From: Rhodovarius crocodyli
GTDB lineage: Bacteria > Pseudomonadota > Alphaproteobacteria > Acetobacterales > Acetobacteraceae
Direction of reading: 5' to 3'
Assembly (NCBI GenBank): GCA_945901085.1
Contig: CAMDJV010000036.1
Coordinates: forward strand, 1-37,360
Length of the DNA stretch: 37,360 nucleotides
Below, in pieces: positions 1-7,888 of the stretch. Position 1 is the stretch's first letter. Every line of letters begins with the position of its first letter. A model generated the notes under the pieces. The model saw nothing but the letters and a program-made list of their open reading frames with translations, was not told the origin of the DNA and did not search any database. The translations under genes and the position numbers were made by a program.

Positions 1-228
1 GCCGATAGCGTGGTCCTCGGCGGCGCCGCCATGGCCGGCATGGCCGCCCACCTCACCGCCCCGGTGCCGCTGCTCGATGGTATAGCCTGCGGCGTGCGCC
101 TGCTCGAAGCCCTGGCCGGGCTGCGCCTGCCCCGCCCCAGCACCGGCAGCTACGCCGCCCCCTCCGGCCGCGCCCTCTCCGGCGTCAGCCCCGCCTTGGC
201 CGGCCTACTCGCCCAACCCAGGAATTAA
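1..228 (+). CDS. Asp/Glu/hydantoin racemase family protein, C-terminal fragment
   Basis: The open frame enters from the left edge and stops at 226-228, so only about 75 C-terminal residues are visible. The pattern VVLGGAAMAGMA followed by PVPLLDGIACGVRLLEAL matches the end of aspartate/glutamate/hydantoin racemase-family proteins. In that family a VLGC-type motif usually carries the second catalytic cysteine. Here the position reads VLGG, and the only cysteine nearby is in DGIACGV. The start, the first catalytic cysteine and the substrate cannot be judged from this fragment. It converges on the deformylase gene across a 161-base spacer. Family assignment is from motif memory and is moderately sure; activity is unknown. 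Confidence 0.6.
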   Translation, partial: ADSVVLGGAAMAGMAAHLTAPVPLLDGIACGVRLLEALAGLRLPRPSTGSYAAPSGRALSGVSPALAGLLAQPRN

Positions 229-298
229 TTGACAGACAACCCCCAGCCGCCTACCCTACCGGCCGCTGTTTGAACAACCAAATCCGCCCCCACCAGGC

Positions 299-362
299 AA
301 TTTGTCCGAATACGACATTTTGCGGAAAATGGCCGTCCGCCGCCAGTTTTCGAATTTGTCCG
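299..362. repeat. Direct repeat AATTTGTCCG with an intervening hairpin
   Basis: AATTTGTCCG occurs at 299-308 and again at 353-362. Between them CATTTT-GCGG-AAAATG (316-331) can fold into a 6-bp stem. The stretch lies between two convergent genes, so it may act as a weak two-way terminator. No function is known. Confidence 0.35.
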
Positions 363-389
363 TAAACTACATCTTTGGCGCGCCCAGCC

Positions 390-908
390 TCACTCCGCCT
401 TCATCTTCAACTCTTTGGCCAGCCGCCGCAGCAGCATATTGCGCCGCAGCGCGCTCAGGTAATCCACAAACAAAACGCCATTGAGATGGTCAATCTCATG
501 CTGCAAACAGGCCGACATCAGCCCCTCGCCCTCCATCTCCCGGCGCGAGCCATCGAGCGCCTGATAGCGCACCTTCACCTGATGCGGCCGCTGCACATCG
601 CCAAAAATATTCGGCAGCGAGAGGCAACCCTCCTCCCGCACCGCCAATTCCCGGCTCTGCGCCACCAATTCAGGGTTGACCAGCACAATGGGCGCCGGCG
701 CCTCCTTCGGCCCAATGTCAATCACCACCAGCCGCAGCAATTCCCCCACCTGCGGCGCGGCCAGGCCAATGCCCGGCGCCGCATACATGGTGGCCAGCAT
801 CTTCGCGCTCAGCGCCCGCACCCGGTCCTCATCGCCAGGGCCCACAGGCTTGGCCTTGGCCCGCAAGATGGGGCTTGGCACATACAGAATAGGCAGGGTC
901 TCGCTCAT
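390..908 (-). CDS. def: Peptide deformylase
   Basis: This cytoplasmic metalloenzyme removes the N-formyl group from the initiator methionine of nascent proteins at the ribosome. The 172-residue product has all three family motifs: GIGLAAPQ (residues 46-53), EEGCLSLP (92-99, metal ligand C95) and HEIDH (137-141, two histidine ligands plus the catalytic glutamate). Length is normal for type I deformylases. The gene diverges from the small heat-shock gene; the 114-base gap must hold both promoters. The usual partner fmt is not in the window. Assignment is firm. Confidence 0.96.
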   Translation of the reverse strand: MSETLPILYVPSPILRAKAKPVGPGDEDRVRALSAKMLATMYAAPGIGLAAPQVGELLRLVVIDIGPKEAPAPIVLVNPELVAQSRELAVREEGCLSLPNIFGDVQRPHQVKVRYQALDGSRREMEGEGLMSACLQHEIDHLNGVLFVDYLSALRRNMLLRRLAKELKMKAE

Positions 909-936
909 GCCCCAGGCTTACCGCCGCCCCGCCCGG

Positions 937-965
937 CTTGCAACGCGCCCCCGGCCTTGCCATGT
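937..965 (+). promoter_or_regulatory. Candidate heat-shock (sigma-32/RpoH) promoter for the hsp20 gene
   Basis: CTTGCAA (937-943) resembles the RpoH -35 element CTTGAAA. After 14 bases, TGCCATGT (958-965) resembles the -10 element CCCCATNT. Spacing and position upstream of a small heat-shock gene fit. This is a match by eye only. Confidence 0.4.
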
Positions 966-1022
966 GTATCCCGCCGGCGCCTGCGGGGCCGCCCATCAAT
1001 CCGCTCCTTGTGGGGGAATGCC

Positions 1023-1487
1023 TTGTCACGTTCGCCGGTCTTCGGTTCGCCGCTCTTCCTAGGCTTCGACCATCTCGAGCAAATGCTCGACAGGGTCCAA
1101 AAGAATTCCGAAGGGTATCCCCCCTACAACATCGAACAGACGGGCGATGGCCGGCTGCGCATCACCCTCGCCGTCGCCGGTTTCTCGATGGATGACCTGC
1201 ATATCACCCAAGAAGACAACCAGTTGGTCATCCGCGGCCGCCAGCGCGATGATGGTGATGGAAGAGTTTTCATCCATCGCGGCATCGCCTCCCGCCAATT
1301 CCAACGCGCCTTCGTCCTGGCCGAAGGCATCGATGTTGAAGGTGCCTGGCTCGATAACGGCCTGCTCCACCTGGACCTCAAGCGCCCCATGCCCGAGGTG
1401 AGGGTGAAATCCATCCCCATCACCGCCCGCGGCACCGCCATGGCCCGCCCCGTCGTCAATAGCCGAATGATGCGCGATGATGAGTGA
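1023..1487 (+). CDS. Small heat-shock protein, Hsp20/IbpA family
   Basis: An ATP-independent holdase chaperone that binds unfolding proteins in the cytoplasm. The 154-residue product has an N-terminal GFDHLEQMLDRV segment, YPPYNIEQ leading into an alpha-crystallin domain (about residues 30-130), and a basic C-terminal tail. The reading frame stays open far upstream, but that part is low-complexity antisense of def. I chose the TTG at 1023 because GGGGGA (1012-1016) is well spaced and the protein then begins MSRSPVFGSPLFLGFDH, a typical IbpA-like N-terminus. A heat-shock-like promoter and a hairpin over the ribosome site lie upstream. Family is firm; the start is likely. Confidence 0.88.
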   Translation: MSRSPVFGSPLFLGFDHLEQMLDRVQKNSEGYPPYNIEQTGDGRLRITLAVAGFSMDDLHITQEDNQLVIRGRQRDDGDGRVFIHRGIASRQFQRAFVLAEGIDVEGAWLDNGLLHLDLKRPMPEVRVKSIPITARGTAMARPVVNSRMMRDDE

Positions 1488-1567
1488 GCCCTGCACCCAC
1501 ATAAACTTGCCCCAGCTTCGCCGCGCGTGTTAACCGCAGCCTCTCGATGTGAGATGCAAGCAAATCC

Positions 1568-2023
1568 ATGAAAACCATCACGGTTCTGAACGGCCCCAAC
1601 CTGAATATGCTGGGCCTGCGGCAACCCCATATTTACGGCGCCTCAACGCTGGATGATGTGGAGAACCTCTGCGCCGAGACGGCCTTTGAACTGGGCCTGG
1701 GCATTGATTTCCGCCAATCCAATATAGAAGGTGAATTGGTGTCCTGGATTCAGGAATGCCGCGGCCGCAGCGCCGGCATCATCATCAATCCGGCCGGCTA
1801 CACCACCACCTCCATCGCCATGCTCGATGCGCTGCTGATAGCCGATCAGCCGGTGATCGAGGTCCATATCACCAACATCCACAAACGCGAGGAATTCCGC
1901 CACCACAGCTACATCTCAAAGGTCGCCACCGGGGTGATCTGCGGGCTGGGTGTGGCAGGCTACGCCCTCGCGATGCGCGCGATGGCGGGGATCCTGGCGG
2001 ATCAACAGGAAGACGATCAATGA
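1568..2023 (+). CDS. aroQ: 3-dehydroquinate dehydratase, type II
   Basis: Catalyses dehydration of 3-dehydroquinate to 3-dehydroshikimate in the shikimate pathway to aromatic amino acids. The 151-residue length is typical of the dodecameric type II enzyme. Visible marks are [10 protein letters not shown] near the N-terminus, the catalytic tyrosine in HIYG (Y23), NPAGYTTTS (74-82), and EVHITN with the catalytic histidine H100, then R111. Its stop overlaps the accB start (ATGA at 2020-2023), so the two are translationally coupled. Neighbourship of aroQ with accB-accC is common in alphaproteobacteria. Assignment is firm. Confidence 0.96.
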   Translation: MKTITVLNGPNLNMLGLRQPHIYGASTLDDVENLCAETAFELGLGIDFRQSNIEGELVSWIQECRGRSAGIIINPAGYTTTSIAMLDALLIADQPVIEVHITNIHKREEFRHHSYISKVATGVICGLGVAGYALAMRAMAGILADQQEDDQ

Positions 2024-2499
2024 GCTCCAGCATCACCTTCGACCCGGCCGCGATCCGCGAATTGGCCAAGATCCTGCGCGAGACCGACCTCACCGAGATC
2101 GAGCTGGTCGAGAATGACAGCCGCATCCGCGTGGCGCGGGTGATACCGGCCCAGGCCCTCACCACCTATGCCGCGGCCCCCATGGCGCCGCCGCCTGCCG
2201 CCATGGCGCCGCCACCGGCCGCCGCCGCCGCCCCCACCCTCTCGGCCGAGTTCGACCCCAAGCATCCCGGGGCTGTCACCAGCCCGATGGTGGGCGTGGC
2301 CTATCTCTCGCCCGAACCCGGGGCGGCCGCCTTCGTGCAGGTCGGCAGCCAGGTCTCGGCCGGGCAGACGCTGCTGCTGATCGAGGCGATGAAGACCTTC
2401 AACCAGATCAAGGCACCAAAATCGGGCACCGTGGCCCGGATTTTGATCGAGCCCGGCACGCCGGTTGAGTATGGCGAACCCCTGATGTTGGTGGAGTAG
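2020..2499 (+). CDS. accB: Biotin carboxyl carrier protein of acetyl-CoA carboxylase
   Basis: Carries the biotin that AccC carboxylates and the transcarboxylase uses to make malonyl-CoA for fatty-acid synthesis. The 159-residue product has an N-terminal helical region (1-45), an Ala/Pro-rich hinge (about 50-75) and a C-terminal biotinyl domain. The biotinyl lysine is K125 in [10 protein letters not shown]; the classic EAMKM is EAMKT here, a variant I recall from other alphaproteobacterial BCCPs. The ATG at 2020 overlaps the aroQ stop and precedes accC by a few bases. Assignment is firm. Confidence 0.96.
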   Translation: MSSSITFDPAAIRELAKILRETDLTEIELVENDSRIRVARVIPAQALTTYAAAPMAPPPAAMAPPPAAAAAPTLSAEFDPKHPGAVTSPMVGVAYLSPEPGAAAFVQVGSQVSAGQTLLLIEAMKTFNQIKAPKSGTVARILIEPGTPVEYGEPLMLVE

Positions 2500-2504
2500 G
2501 CGGA

Positions 2505-3860
2505 ATGCCCACCCGCCCTTTCAAGAAGGTTCTCATCGCCAATCGCGGTGAGATTGCGCTGCGCATCCACCGCGCCTGCCAGGAGATGGGCATCAGGACG
2601 GTGGCGGTGCACTCCACCGCCGATGCCTCCGCCATGCATGTGCGCCTGGCCGATGAAAGCGTGTGCATCGGCCCGCCGGCCGCGCGCGACTCCTACCTCA
2701 ACATGGCCGCGCTGCTCTCCGCCGCCGCCATCACCGGGGCGGAGGCGATCCATCCGGGCTATGGTTTTCTCTCCGAGAACGCGAATTTCGCCGAGATGGT
2801 GGAAGCGCATGGCCTGGCCTTCATCGGCCCCAAGCCCGAGCATATCCGCATGATGGGCGACAAGATTTCGGCCAAGGACGCCATGCGCCGGCTGGGCGTG
2901 CCGCTGGTGCCGGGCAGCCTTGGCGCGCTGGAGACGCTGGAGGAGGCGAAATCCGTCGCCGCCGAGATCAAATATCCGGTCATCATCAAGGCCGCCGCCG
3001 GCGGTGGCGGGCGCGGCATGAAGGTGGCGCATTCCGAGGATGAGCTTGAAGAAGCCTGGCGCGTCGCCCGCACCGAGGCCAAGGCAGCTTTCGGCAATGA
3101 CGAGGTCTATCTGGAAAAATACCTCGACCGGCCGCGCCATATCGAATTGCAGGTTCTGGCCGATACCCACGGCAATGTCGTGCATTTCGGCGAGCGTGAC
3201 TGCTCACTGCAACGCCGCCACCAGAAGCTGGTGGAGGAGGCGGGCAGCCCAGCACTCAGCGGGGCGGAGCGTGACGCGCTCGGCGCCAATGTCACCCGCG
3301 GCCTGCGCGAACTGGGCTATCGCAATGCCGGCACGCTGGAATTCCTTTGGCAGGATGGGCAATTCGCCTTCATCGAGATGAACACCCGCCTGCAGGTGGA
3401 ACACCCGGTGACGGAAATGGTCTGCGGGATTGATTTGGTGCGCGAGCAATTGCGCGTCGCTGCCGGTGAGGCGCTGGGCTATGGCCAGGAGGATATCACC
3501 TTCAACGGCCACGCCATTGAATGCCGCATCACCGCCGAGGATCCCGAAACCTTCGCACCCTCGCCCGGGCGGGTGAGCACCTATCACGCGCCTGGTGGCC
3601 TGGGGGTGCGGGTGGATAGCGCGCTATACTCCGGCTACGCGGTGCCGCCGCATTATGACAGCCTGGTGGCCAAGCTGGTGGTGCATGGCGCGACCCGCGC
3701 CCAGGCTATCGCCCGCATGCGCCGCTGCCTGGCGGAAATGGTGGTAGATGGCATTAAGACCACCATCCCGCTGCACATCCGCATCATGAATGACCCGGAA
3801 TTTCAGGCCGGCGATTACACCATTCATTGGCTGGAACGCTTCGTCGCCCGGCAAGGCTGA
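2505..3860 (+). CDS. accC: Biotin carboxylase subunit of acetyl-CoA carboxylase
   Basis: Carboxylates BCCP-bound biotin using ATP and bicarbonate, the first half-reaction of acetyl-CoA carboxylase. The 451-residue length matches family members. The N-terminal domain begins with FKKVLIANRGEIALR. The ATP-grasp glycine-rich loop KAAAGGGGRGMK is at 162-173. The active-site stretch EMNTRLQVEHPVTE starts at residue 291, and a biotin-carboxylase C-terminal domain follows (AIECRITAEDP onward). It starts five bases after accB and is surely co-transcribed with it. The carboxyltransferase genes accA and accD are not in the window. Confidence 0.97.
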   Translation: MPTRPFKKVLIANRGEIALRIHRACQEMGIRTVAVHSTADASAMHVRLADESVCIGPPAARDSYLNMAALLSAAAITGAEAIHPGYGFLSENANFAEMVEAHGLAFIGPKPEHIRMMGDKISAKDAMRRLGVPLVPGSLGALETLEEAKSVAAEIKYPVIIKAAAGGGGRGMKVAHSEDELEEAWRVARTEAKAAFGNDEVYLEKYLDRPRHIELQVLADTHGNVVHFGERDCSLQRRHQKLVEEAGSPALSGAERDALGANVTRGLRELGYRNAGTLEFLWQDGQFAFIEMNTRLQVEHPVTEMVCGIDLVREQLRVAAGEALGYGQEDITFNGHAIECRITAEDPETFAPSPGRVSTYHAPGGLGVRVDSALYSGYAVPPHYDSLVAKLVVHGATRAQAIARMRRCLAEMVVDGIKTTIPLHIRIMNDPEFQAGDYTIHWLERFVARQG

Positions 3861-3880
3861 GGGCGGCTTCGCCAAATCGC

Positions 3881-3910
3881 TTGTCGCGACGCGGTTGCGC
3901 AGGATAGAAT
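3881..3910 (+). promoter_or_regulatory. Candidate sigma-70-type promoter
   Basis: TTGTCG (3881-3886), 18 bases, then TAGAAT (3905-3910) stands upstream of the SYLF lipoprotein gene and after accC. The -10 matches five of six consensus bases; the -35 is weaker. A 6-bp stem, CTGCCA/TGGCAG, lies just downstream. Confidence 0.4.
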
Positions 3911-3943
3911 CATACTGCCAGAACAGTTTGGCAGGGGGATTTC

Positions 3944-4744
3944 ATGCGTCGTCTTATCGCATTGGGCCTGGTTGCCCTGGGCCTCACCGGTTGCGCCGGC
4001 GCGCCGGGCACCGGCGAGCCACAGGTCTTGGTCGACCGTTCGACCTTGGCCGTGCAGGAATTGCTGGGCAATGATCGTGATCTGCTGGGTGTGAGCAACC
4101 TGCTGCGCAATGCCCGCGCGGTGATGGTCTGCCCGCGGGTCTTCCGCGCTGCCTTCTTTGGCGGTGGCGAGGGCGGTGATTGCGTGCTGCTGGGCCGTGA
4201 TGGCAATGGCGGCTGGTCATCGCCCGCCTTCTACAGCGTGGGCACGGCCAATATCGGCTTCCAATTCGGTATCCAGGACAGCCAGACCCTGCTGGTCATC
4301 CGCGGTGATCGCGGGCTGAATGCGGTGCTGGACAGCCAATTCAAATTCGGCGCCGATGCCTCGGTGGCAGTGGCCGCCTATGGCGGCACGGTGCAGGGCG
4401 CCACCACCACCAATCTGGGCGCCGATATCGTGGCGGTGTCGCGCTCACGCGGGCTCTTCGCCGGCGTGGCCTTGGATGGGACGGTGCTGTCCTCCCGCTC
4501 GGAATGGAACACGGCCTATTACGGGCAGGAGCTCTCCGCCCGGCAGATCGTGGTGCAGGTGGCAGCGCATAACCCGGGTGCTGACCCGCTGCGCGCCGTG
4601 CTCGCCCGCTATGGCAGCGCCGCATCGGCCGGCATGCTTGCGGCGGAGAGCCCTACCCCGCTGCCGGTCGCCACCAGCCGCCGCGCCAGCCCATCGAGCC
4701 GGCGTGCGGTCACCTCTTCGCCGCTGCCGCCGCCGCCGCGCTGA
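3944..4744 (+). CDS. SYLF-domain (YSC84/DUF500) lipoprotein
   Basis: The 266-residue product starts with a lipoprotein signal peptide (MRRLIALGLVALGLTGC, lipobox LTGC, Cys17), so it is probably membrane-anchored and periplasmic. The main domain (about 30-215) has the SYLF/Ysc84 pattern: LLRNARAVMVCPRV, GWSSPAFYSVGTANIGFQFG, FKFGADASVAVAAYG and SRSRGLFAGVALDGTVLS. In eukaryotes this domain binds phosphoinositides; the bacterial role is unclear. The last 40 residues are Ser/Arg/Pro-rich and look disordered. The gene stands alone between accC and rplU. Family assignment is sure; function is not. Confidence 0.85.
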   Translation: MRRLIALGLVALGLTGCAGAPGTGEPQVLVDRSTLAVQELLGNDRDLLGVSNLLRNARAVMVCPRVFRAAFFGGGEGGDCVLLGRDGNGGWSSPAFYSVGTANIGFQFGIQDSQTLLVIRGDRGLNAVLDSQFKFGADASVAVAAYGGTVQGATTTNLGADIVAVSRSRGLFAGVALDGTVLSSRSEWNTAYYGQELSARQIVVQVAAHNPGADPLRAVLARYGSAASAGMLAAESPTPLPVATSRRASPSSRRAVTSSPLPPPPR

Positions 4745-4771
4745 AGCCAGGGCCGAGGGGCGGAAACGAGA

Positions 4772-4801
4772 TTGACTTATACCCAGCGCCGGCGCTACAA
4801 G
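4772..4801 (+). promoter_or_regulatory. Candidate promoter for rplU-rpmA
   Basis: TTGACT (4772-4777), 18 bases, then TACAAG (4796-4801) lies in the 139-base spacer before rplU. A second TTGACA sits at 4847-4852 but has no convincing -10. Support is consensus likeness and position only. Confidence 0.3.
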
Positions 4802-4883
4802 CCCGCCTCCGGCTGGTGCCGCTCGCGGTTCCGGCCTGATATGTGTTTGACAATGTCTGTTTGACCATTGCTTGGGGTTTTCC

Positions 4884-5198
4884 ATGAGTTTCGCAGTGAT
4901 CCGCACCGGCGGGAAGCAATACCGGGTGGTGCCGAACGGCGTTGTGCGGGTTGAGAAGCTGGAGGCCGAAGCCGGCGCCACCATCACCTTCCACGATGTG
5001 CTCGCGGTTTCCACCGAGGCAGGTCTGGTTCTGGGCGCACCTGTCGTGCCAGGCGCCACTGTCACCGCCACCGTGCTGGAACAGGCGCGTGGCGAGAAGA
5101 TCCTGATGCTGAAGAAGCGTCGCCGGAAGAACAGCCGCCGCAAACGCGGCCATCGCCAACATGAGACGGTGCTGCGTATCAGCGCCATTGCCGCTTAA
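4884..5198 (+). CDS. rplU: 50S ribosomal protein L21
   Basis: A 23S rRNA-binding protein of the large subunit. The 104-residue product has the canonical opening [15 protein letters not shown] and the conserved late segment [21 protein letters not shown]. Length matches E. coli L21 (103). I chose the ATG at 4884 rather than the in-frame TTG at 4872, because the family begins with this MxxAVIxTGGKQY sequence. rpmA follows after 12 bases with AAGGAG as its ribosome site, the usual rplU-rpmA pair. Confidence 0.97.
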   Translation: MSFAVIRTGGKQYRVVPNGVVRVEKLEAEAGATITFHDVLAVSTEAGLVLGAPVVPGATVTATVLEQARGEKILMLKKRRRKNSRRKRGHRQHETVLRISAIAA

Positions 5199-5210
5199 GG
5201 AGCGTTTCCC

Positions 5211-5480
5211 ATGGCACATAAAAAGGCAGGCGGTTCCTCGCGCAACGGCCGCGACTCTCCCGGTCAGCGGCTTGGCGTTAAGAAGTTTGGCGGCGAGAAG
5301 GTTCTGGCCGGCAATATCCTCGTCAAGCAGCGCGGCACCAAGATGAAGCCGGGTACCAATGTTGGCCTCGGCCGTGACCACACGATCTTCTCCCTGGTCG
5401 AAGGCCATGTGAAGTTCGAGCGCAAGGCCGAAGGCCGGGTGCATGTGTCGGTTGTGCCAATGGCACTCGCGGCCGAATAA
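5211..5480 (+). CDS. rpmA: 50S ribosomal protein L27
   Basis: L27 reaches toward the peptidyl-transferase centre of the large subunit. The 89-residue product begins [16 protein letters not shown] and contains [24 protein letters not shown], which is diagnostic. It starts directly with MAHKKAGG, so it lacks the cleavable N-terminal extension of Firmicutes L27. It sits 12 bases after rplU and is closed by a strong intrinsic terminator at 5508-5536. Confidence 0.97.
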   Translation: MAHKKAGGSSRNGRDSPGQRLGVKKFGGEKVLAGNILVKQRGTKMKPGTNVGLGRDHTIFSLVEGHVKFERKAEGRVHVSVVPMALAAE

Positions 5481-5507
5481 GCCCCCGCGCGTTTGCGTGT
5501 TTTGAGC

Positions 5508-5536
5508 GGGGGCCTTGCGGCCCCCGTTTTCGTTTT
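5508..5536 (+). terminator. Rho-independent terminator after rpmA
   Basis: GGGGGCC-TTGC-GGCCCCC (5508-5525) is a perfect 7-bp GC stem with a four-base loop, followed by GTTTTCGTTTT. It ends the rplU-rpmA unit and separates it from obgE. Confidence 0.85.
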
Positions 5537-5599
5537 CGGCTCTTCCAGCGAGCCCTTCCCATCGCGGGGGGGTCTAGGGAGGGCCAGCCGCCCCTTGCG

Positions 5600-5637
5600 C
5601 CCAGCAGGTGAGGTTGGTGTGGCGACTGGCTGCTGGG
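5600..5637 (+). promoter_or_regulatory. Inverted repeat overlapping the obgE ribosome site
   Basis: CCCAGCAG (5600-5607) and CTGCTGGG (5630-5637) can pair across a 22-base loop. The right arm runs into the GGGGG (5635-5639) that serves as the likely Shine-Dalgarno of obgE. Folding could lower translation. Effect is inferred. Confidence 0.35.
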
Positions 5638-5646
5638 GGCACGAAC

Positions 5647-6648
5647 ATGAAATTTCTCGATGAAGCCAAGGTTTATGTGAAGGGCGGCGATGGCGGTGAT
5701 GGCGTCGTGGCCTTCCGGCGCGAGCGTTTCATCGAATATGGCGGCCCTGATGGCGGCAATGGCGGCCGAGGCGGGCATGTCTATGCCCGGGCGGTGGATG
5801 GGCTGAACACCCTGATCGATTACCGCTACGCGCAGCATTTCAAGGCCCGCAAGGGCGGCAATGGTGCGGGGGCGGACCGCACCGGGGCGGCCTCGGATGA
5901 TGTCATCCTCAAAGTGCCCGTCGGCACCCAGATTCTGGCCGAGGATCGCGAGACGCTGGTGGCGGACCTCGATGAACCGGGCAAGGAAGCGCTGCTGGCA
6001 CGCGGCGGCGATGGCGGCTTTGGCAATGCCAATTTCAAGACGAGCACCAACCGCGCGCCCCGCCGGGCCGATAAGGGCTATCCGGGTGAGGAGCGCTGGC
6101 TGTGGCTGCGGCTGAAGCTGATTGCCGATGTGGGCCTGGTGGGGCTGCCCAATGCCGGCAAATCCACCATGCTGGCCGCGGTGAGCGCGGCACGGCCGAA
6201 GATTGCCGATTATCCCTTCACCACGCTGCACCCACAATTGGGCGTGGTGCGGCTGTCGCATTCGGAAGAGTTTATCATCGCCGATATTCCCGGCCTGATT
6301 GAGGGTGCGAGCGAGGGGGCGGGGCTGGGCACGCGCTTCCTCGGCCATGTTGAGCGCTGCGCGGTGCTGCTGCACCTCATTGATGGCAGCCAGGCTGACC
6401 CGGTGAGCGCCTGGCGCACCATTCGCAACGAGTTGGAGGAATATGGCGGCGGGCTGGCTGATCGGCCGGAGATCCTGGTGCTGAACAAGGTGGATGCGAT
6501 GACGCCGCAGGCCCGCGCCAGCCGAGTGAAGGCGCTGGAGCGCGCGGCCGGCAAGCCGGTGATGCTGACCTCGGGCGTGACGGGTGAGAATGTGCCCCCA
6601 TTGCTGCGCAAGCTGGCTGATGTGATTGCCGCGGAGCGGCGGCGATGA
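5647..6648 (+). CDS. obgE: Obg/CgtA family GTPase
   Basis: A ribosome-associated GTPase involved in 50S assembly and growth control. The 333-residue product has the glycine-rich Obg fold at the N-terminus ([19 protein letters not shown]), then the GTPase domain with G1 GLPNAGKST (166-174), the [12 protein letters not shown]3 region and NKVD for G4. There is no long C-terminal extension after the G domain, unlike the acidic tail of the longer E. coli ObgE. The ATG at 5647 is the family start. Its TGA overlaps the proB ATG. Neighbours rplU-rpmA and proB are the usual context. Confidence 0.96.
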   Translation: MKFLDEAKVYVKGGDGGDGVVAFRRERFIEYGGPDGGNGGRGGHVYARAVDGLNTLIDYRYAQHFKARKGGNGAGADRTGAASDDVILKVPVGTQILAEDRETLVADLDEPGKEALLARGGDGGFGNANFKTSTNRAPRRADKGYPGEERWLWLRLKLIADVGLVGLPNAGKSTMLAAVSAARPKIADYPFTTLHPQLGVVRLSHSEEFIIADIPGLIEGASEGAGLGTRFLGHVERCAVLLHLIDGSQADPVSAWRTIRNELEEYGGGLADRPEILVLNKVDAMTPQARASRVKALERAAGKPVMLTSGVTGENVPPLLRKLADVIAAERRR

Positions 6649-7754
6649 GGCTGGGCGAGGCACGCCGCATCGTCATCAAGATCGGCTCCGCCCTAGTCGT
6701 TGAACCCAAGACTGCCACGCCGCGCACCGAATGGATGGCGGGCGTGGCCGCTGATGTGGCGGCGCTGCGGGCCAATGGTGCAGAGGTGGTGCTGGTGAGT
6801 TCCGGCGCCGTGGCGCTGGCCCGGCGCGCCTTGGGCCTCACCAAGCGGGTGCTGAAGCTGGAGGAGAAGCAGGCCGCGGCCGCTGTGGGCCAAATTCGCC
6901 TCGCCGGTGCCTGGCAGGCGGCGCTGGCAGGGCATGGCATGAACGCCGCACAGGTGCTGCTCACCCTGGCCGAATCCGAGGATCGGCGCCGCTACCTCAA
7001 TGCCCGCGCCACGCTGGGCACGCTGCTCGAATTGGGCTGCGTGCCGGTGATCAATGAGAATGACACGGTGGCCACCACCGAAATCCGCTTTGGCGATAAT
7101 GACCGCCTGGCCGCCCGGGTGGCGGAGATGATCAGCGCCGATGCGCTGGTGCTGCTCTCCGATATTGATGGGCTTTACACCGCCGACCCGCGGAACAATC
7201 CGCAGGCCGCGCATCTGCCGGTGGTGGAGCGCATCACCGATGAGATCATGGCCATGGGGGGGGAGCCGCCGCCGGGCTATTCCTCGGGCGGCATGCGCAC
7301 CAAGCTGATTGCGGCGCGGATTGCCACCGGGGCGGGTTGCGCCATGGCGATTGCGCGCGGCGATATTGCCAACCCCATCGCAGCCCTGGCGGCGGGGGGG
7401 CGCTGCACCTGGTTCCAGCCCGCCCCCGATGGCCGCAATGCCTGGAAAAGCTGGATTGCCGGCAGCCTCGCACCGCAGGGTGTGCTGGTGGTGGATGAGG
7501 GTGCGGCGCGGGCGCTGCGCCAGGGCCGCTCGCTATTGCCGGCCGGCGTGCGGGCGGTGGAGGGTCAGTTCCAGCGTGGCGATGCGCTGAGTGTGCGCGC
7601 CACCACGGGCGAGGAGTTGGCGCGCGGGCTTTCGGCCTATGATGCGGCCGATGCGCAGCGCATCGCTGGGCATCGCAGCGCGGAGATCGAGGCGCTGCTG
7701 GGCTGGCGCGGGCGGGATGAGTTGATCCATCGCGACGATCTGGTGCTGTTGTAG
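6645..7754 (+). CDS. proB: Glutamate 5-kinase
   Basis: Phosphorylates glutamate to gamma-glutamyl phosphate, the first step of proline synthesis. The 369-residue product has an amino-acid-kinase domain: [12 protein letters not shown] near the start, [37 protein letters not shown], and the substrate loop [19 protein letters not shown]-terminal PUA domain follows (about 275-369, from [13 protein letters not shown]). The PUA domain is typical of proteobacterial enzymes. The start overlaps the obgE stop (ATGA). proA, often next in line in alphaproteobacteria, is absent; an unrelated lipoprotein gene follows. Confidence 0.96.
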   Translation: MRLGEARRIVIKIGSALVVEPKTATPRTEWMAGVAADVAALRANGAEVVLVSSGAVALARRALGLTKRVLKLEEKQAAAAVGQIRLAGAWQAALAGHGMNAAQVLLTLAESEDRRRYLNARATLGTLLELGCVPVINENDTVATTEIRFGDNDRLAARVAEMISADALVLLSDIDGLYTADPRNNPQAAHLPVVERITDEIMAMGGEPPPGYSSGGMRTKLIAARIATGAGCAMAIARGDIANPIAALAAGGRCTWFQPAPDGRNAWKSWIAGSLAPQGVLVVDEGAARALRQGRSLLPAGVRAVEGQFQRGDALSVRATTGEELARGLSAYDAADAQRIAGHRSAEIEALLGWRGRDELIHRDDLVLL

Positions 7755-7779
7755 GAGGGCAAGGCTTGGCAGCGCCTCG

Positions 7780-7809
7780 TTGCATTTTTGTTAAATCCAC
7801 CGCAATAAT
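7780..7809 (+). promoter_or_regulatory. Candidate promoter in an AT-rich stretch
   Basis: TTGCAT (7780-7785), 18 bases, then AATAAT (7804-7809) lies in a conspicuously AT-rich interval (about 7780-7830) in otherwise GC-rich DNA, upstream of the lipoprotein gene at 7889. A second AT-rich hexamer, TAAAAT, is at 7815-7820. Consensus match by eye. Confidence 0.45.
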
Positions 7810-7888
7810 GCATGTAAAATAACAATTAAGCGATTGCCGAGTGTAACGCCTCATGCCTATCTGCAATGCAGGAGACATAGAGGATTGC

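Noticed and set aside
375-1022. Long N-terminal extension of the hsp20 reading frame
   Set aside because: It is antisense to def, is His/Arg/Gln-rich low complexity, and has no Hsp20 features. The TTG at 1023 has a good ribosome site and restores a family-like N-terminus.
5323-6663. A 446-codon minus-strand open frame opposite obgE
   Set aside because: No domain; a mirror of the GC-rich obgE codons.
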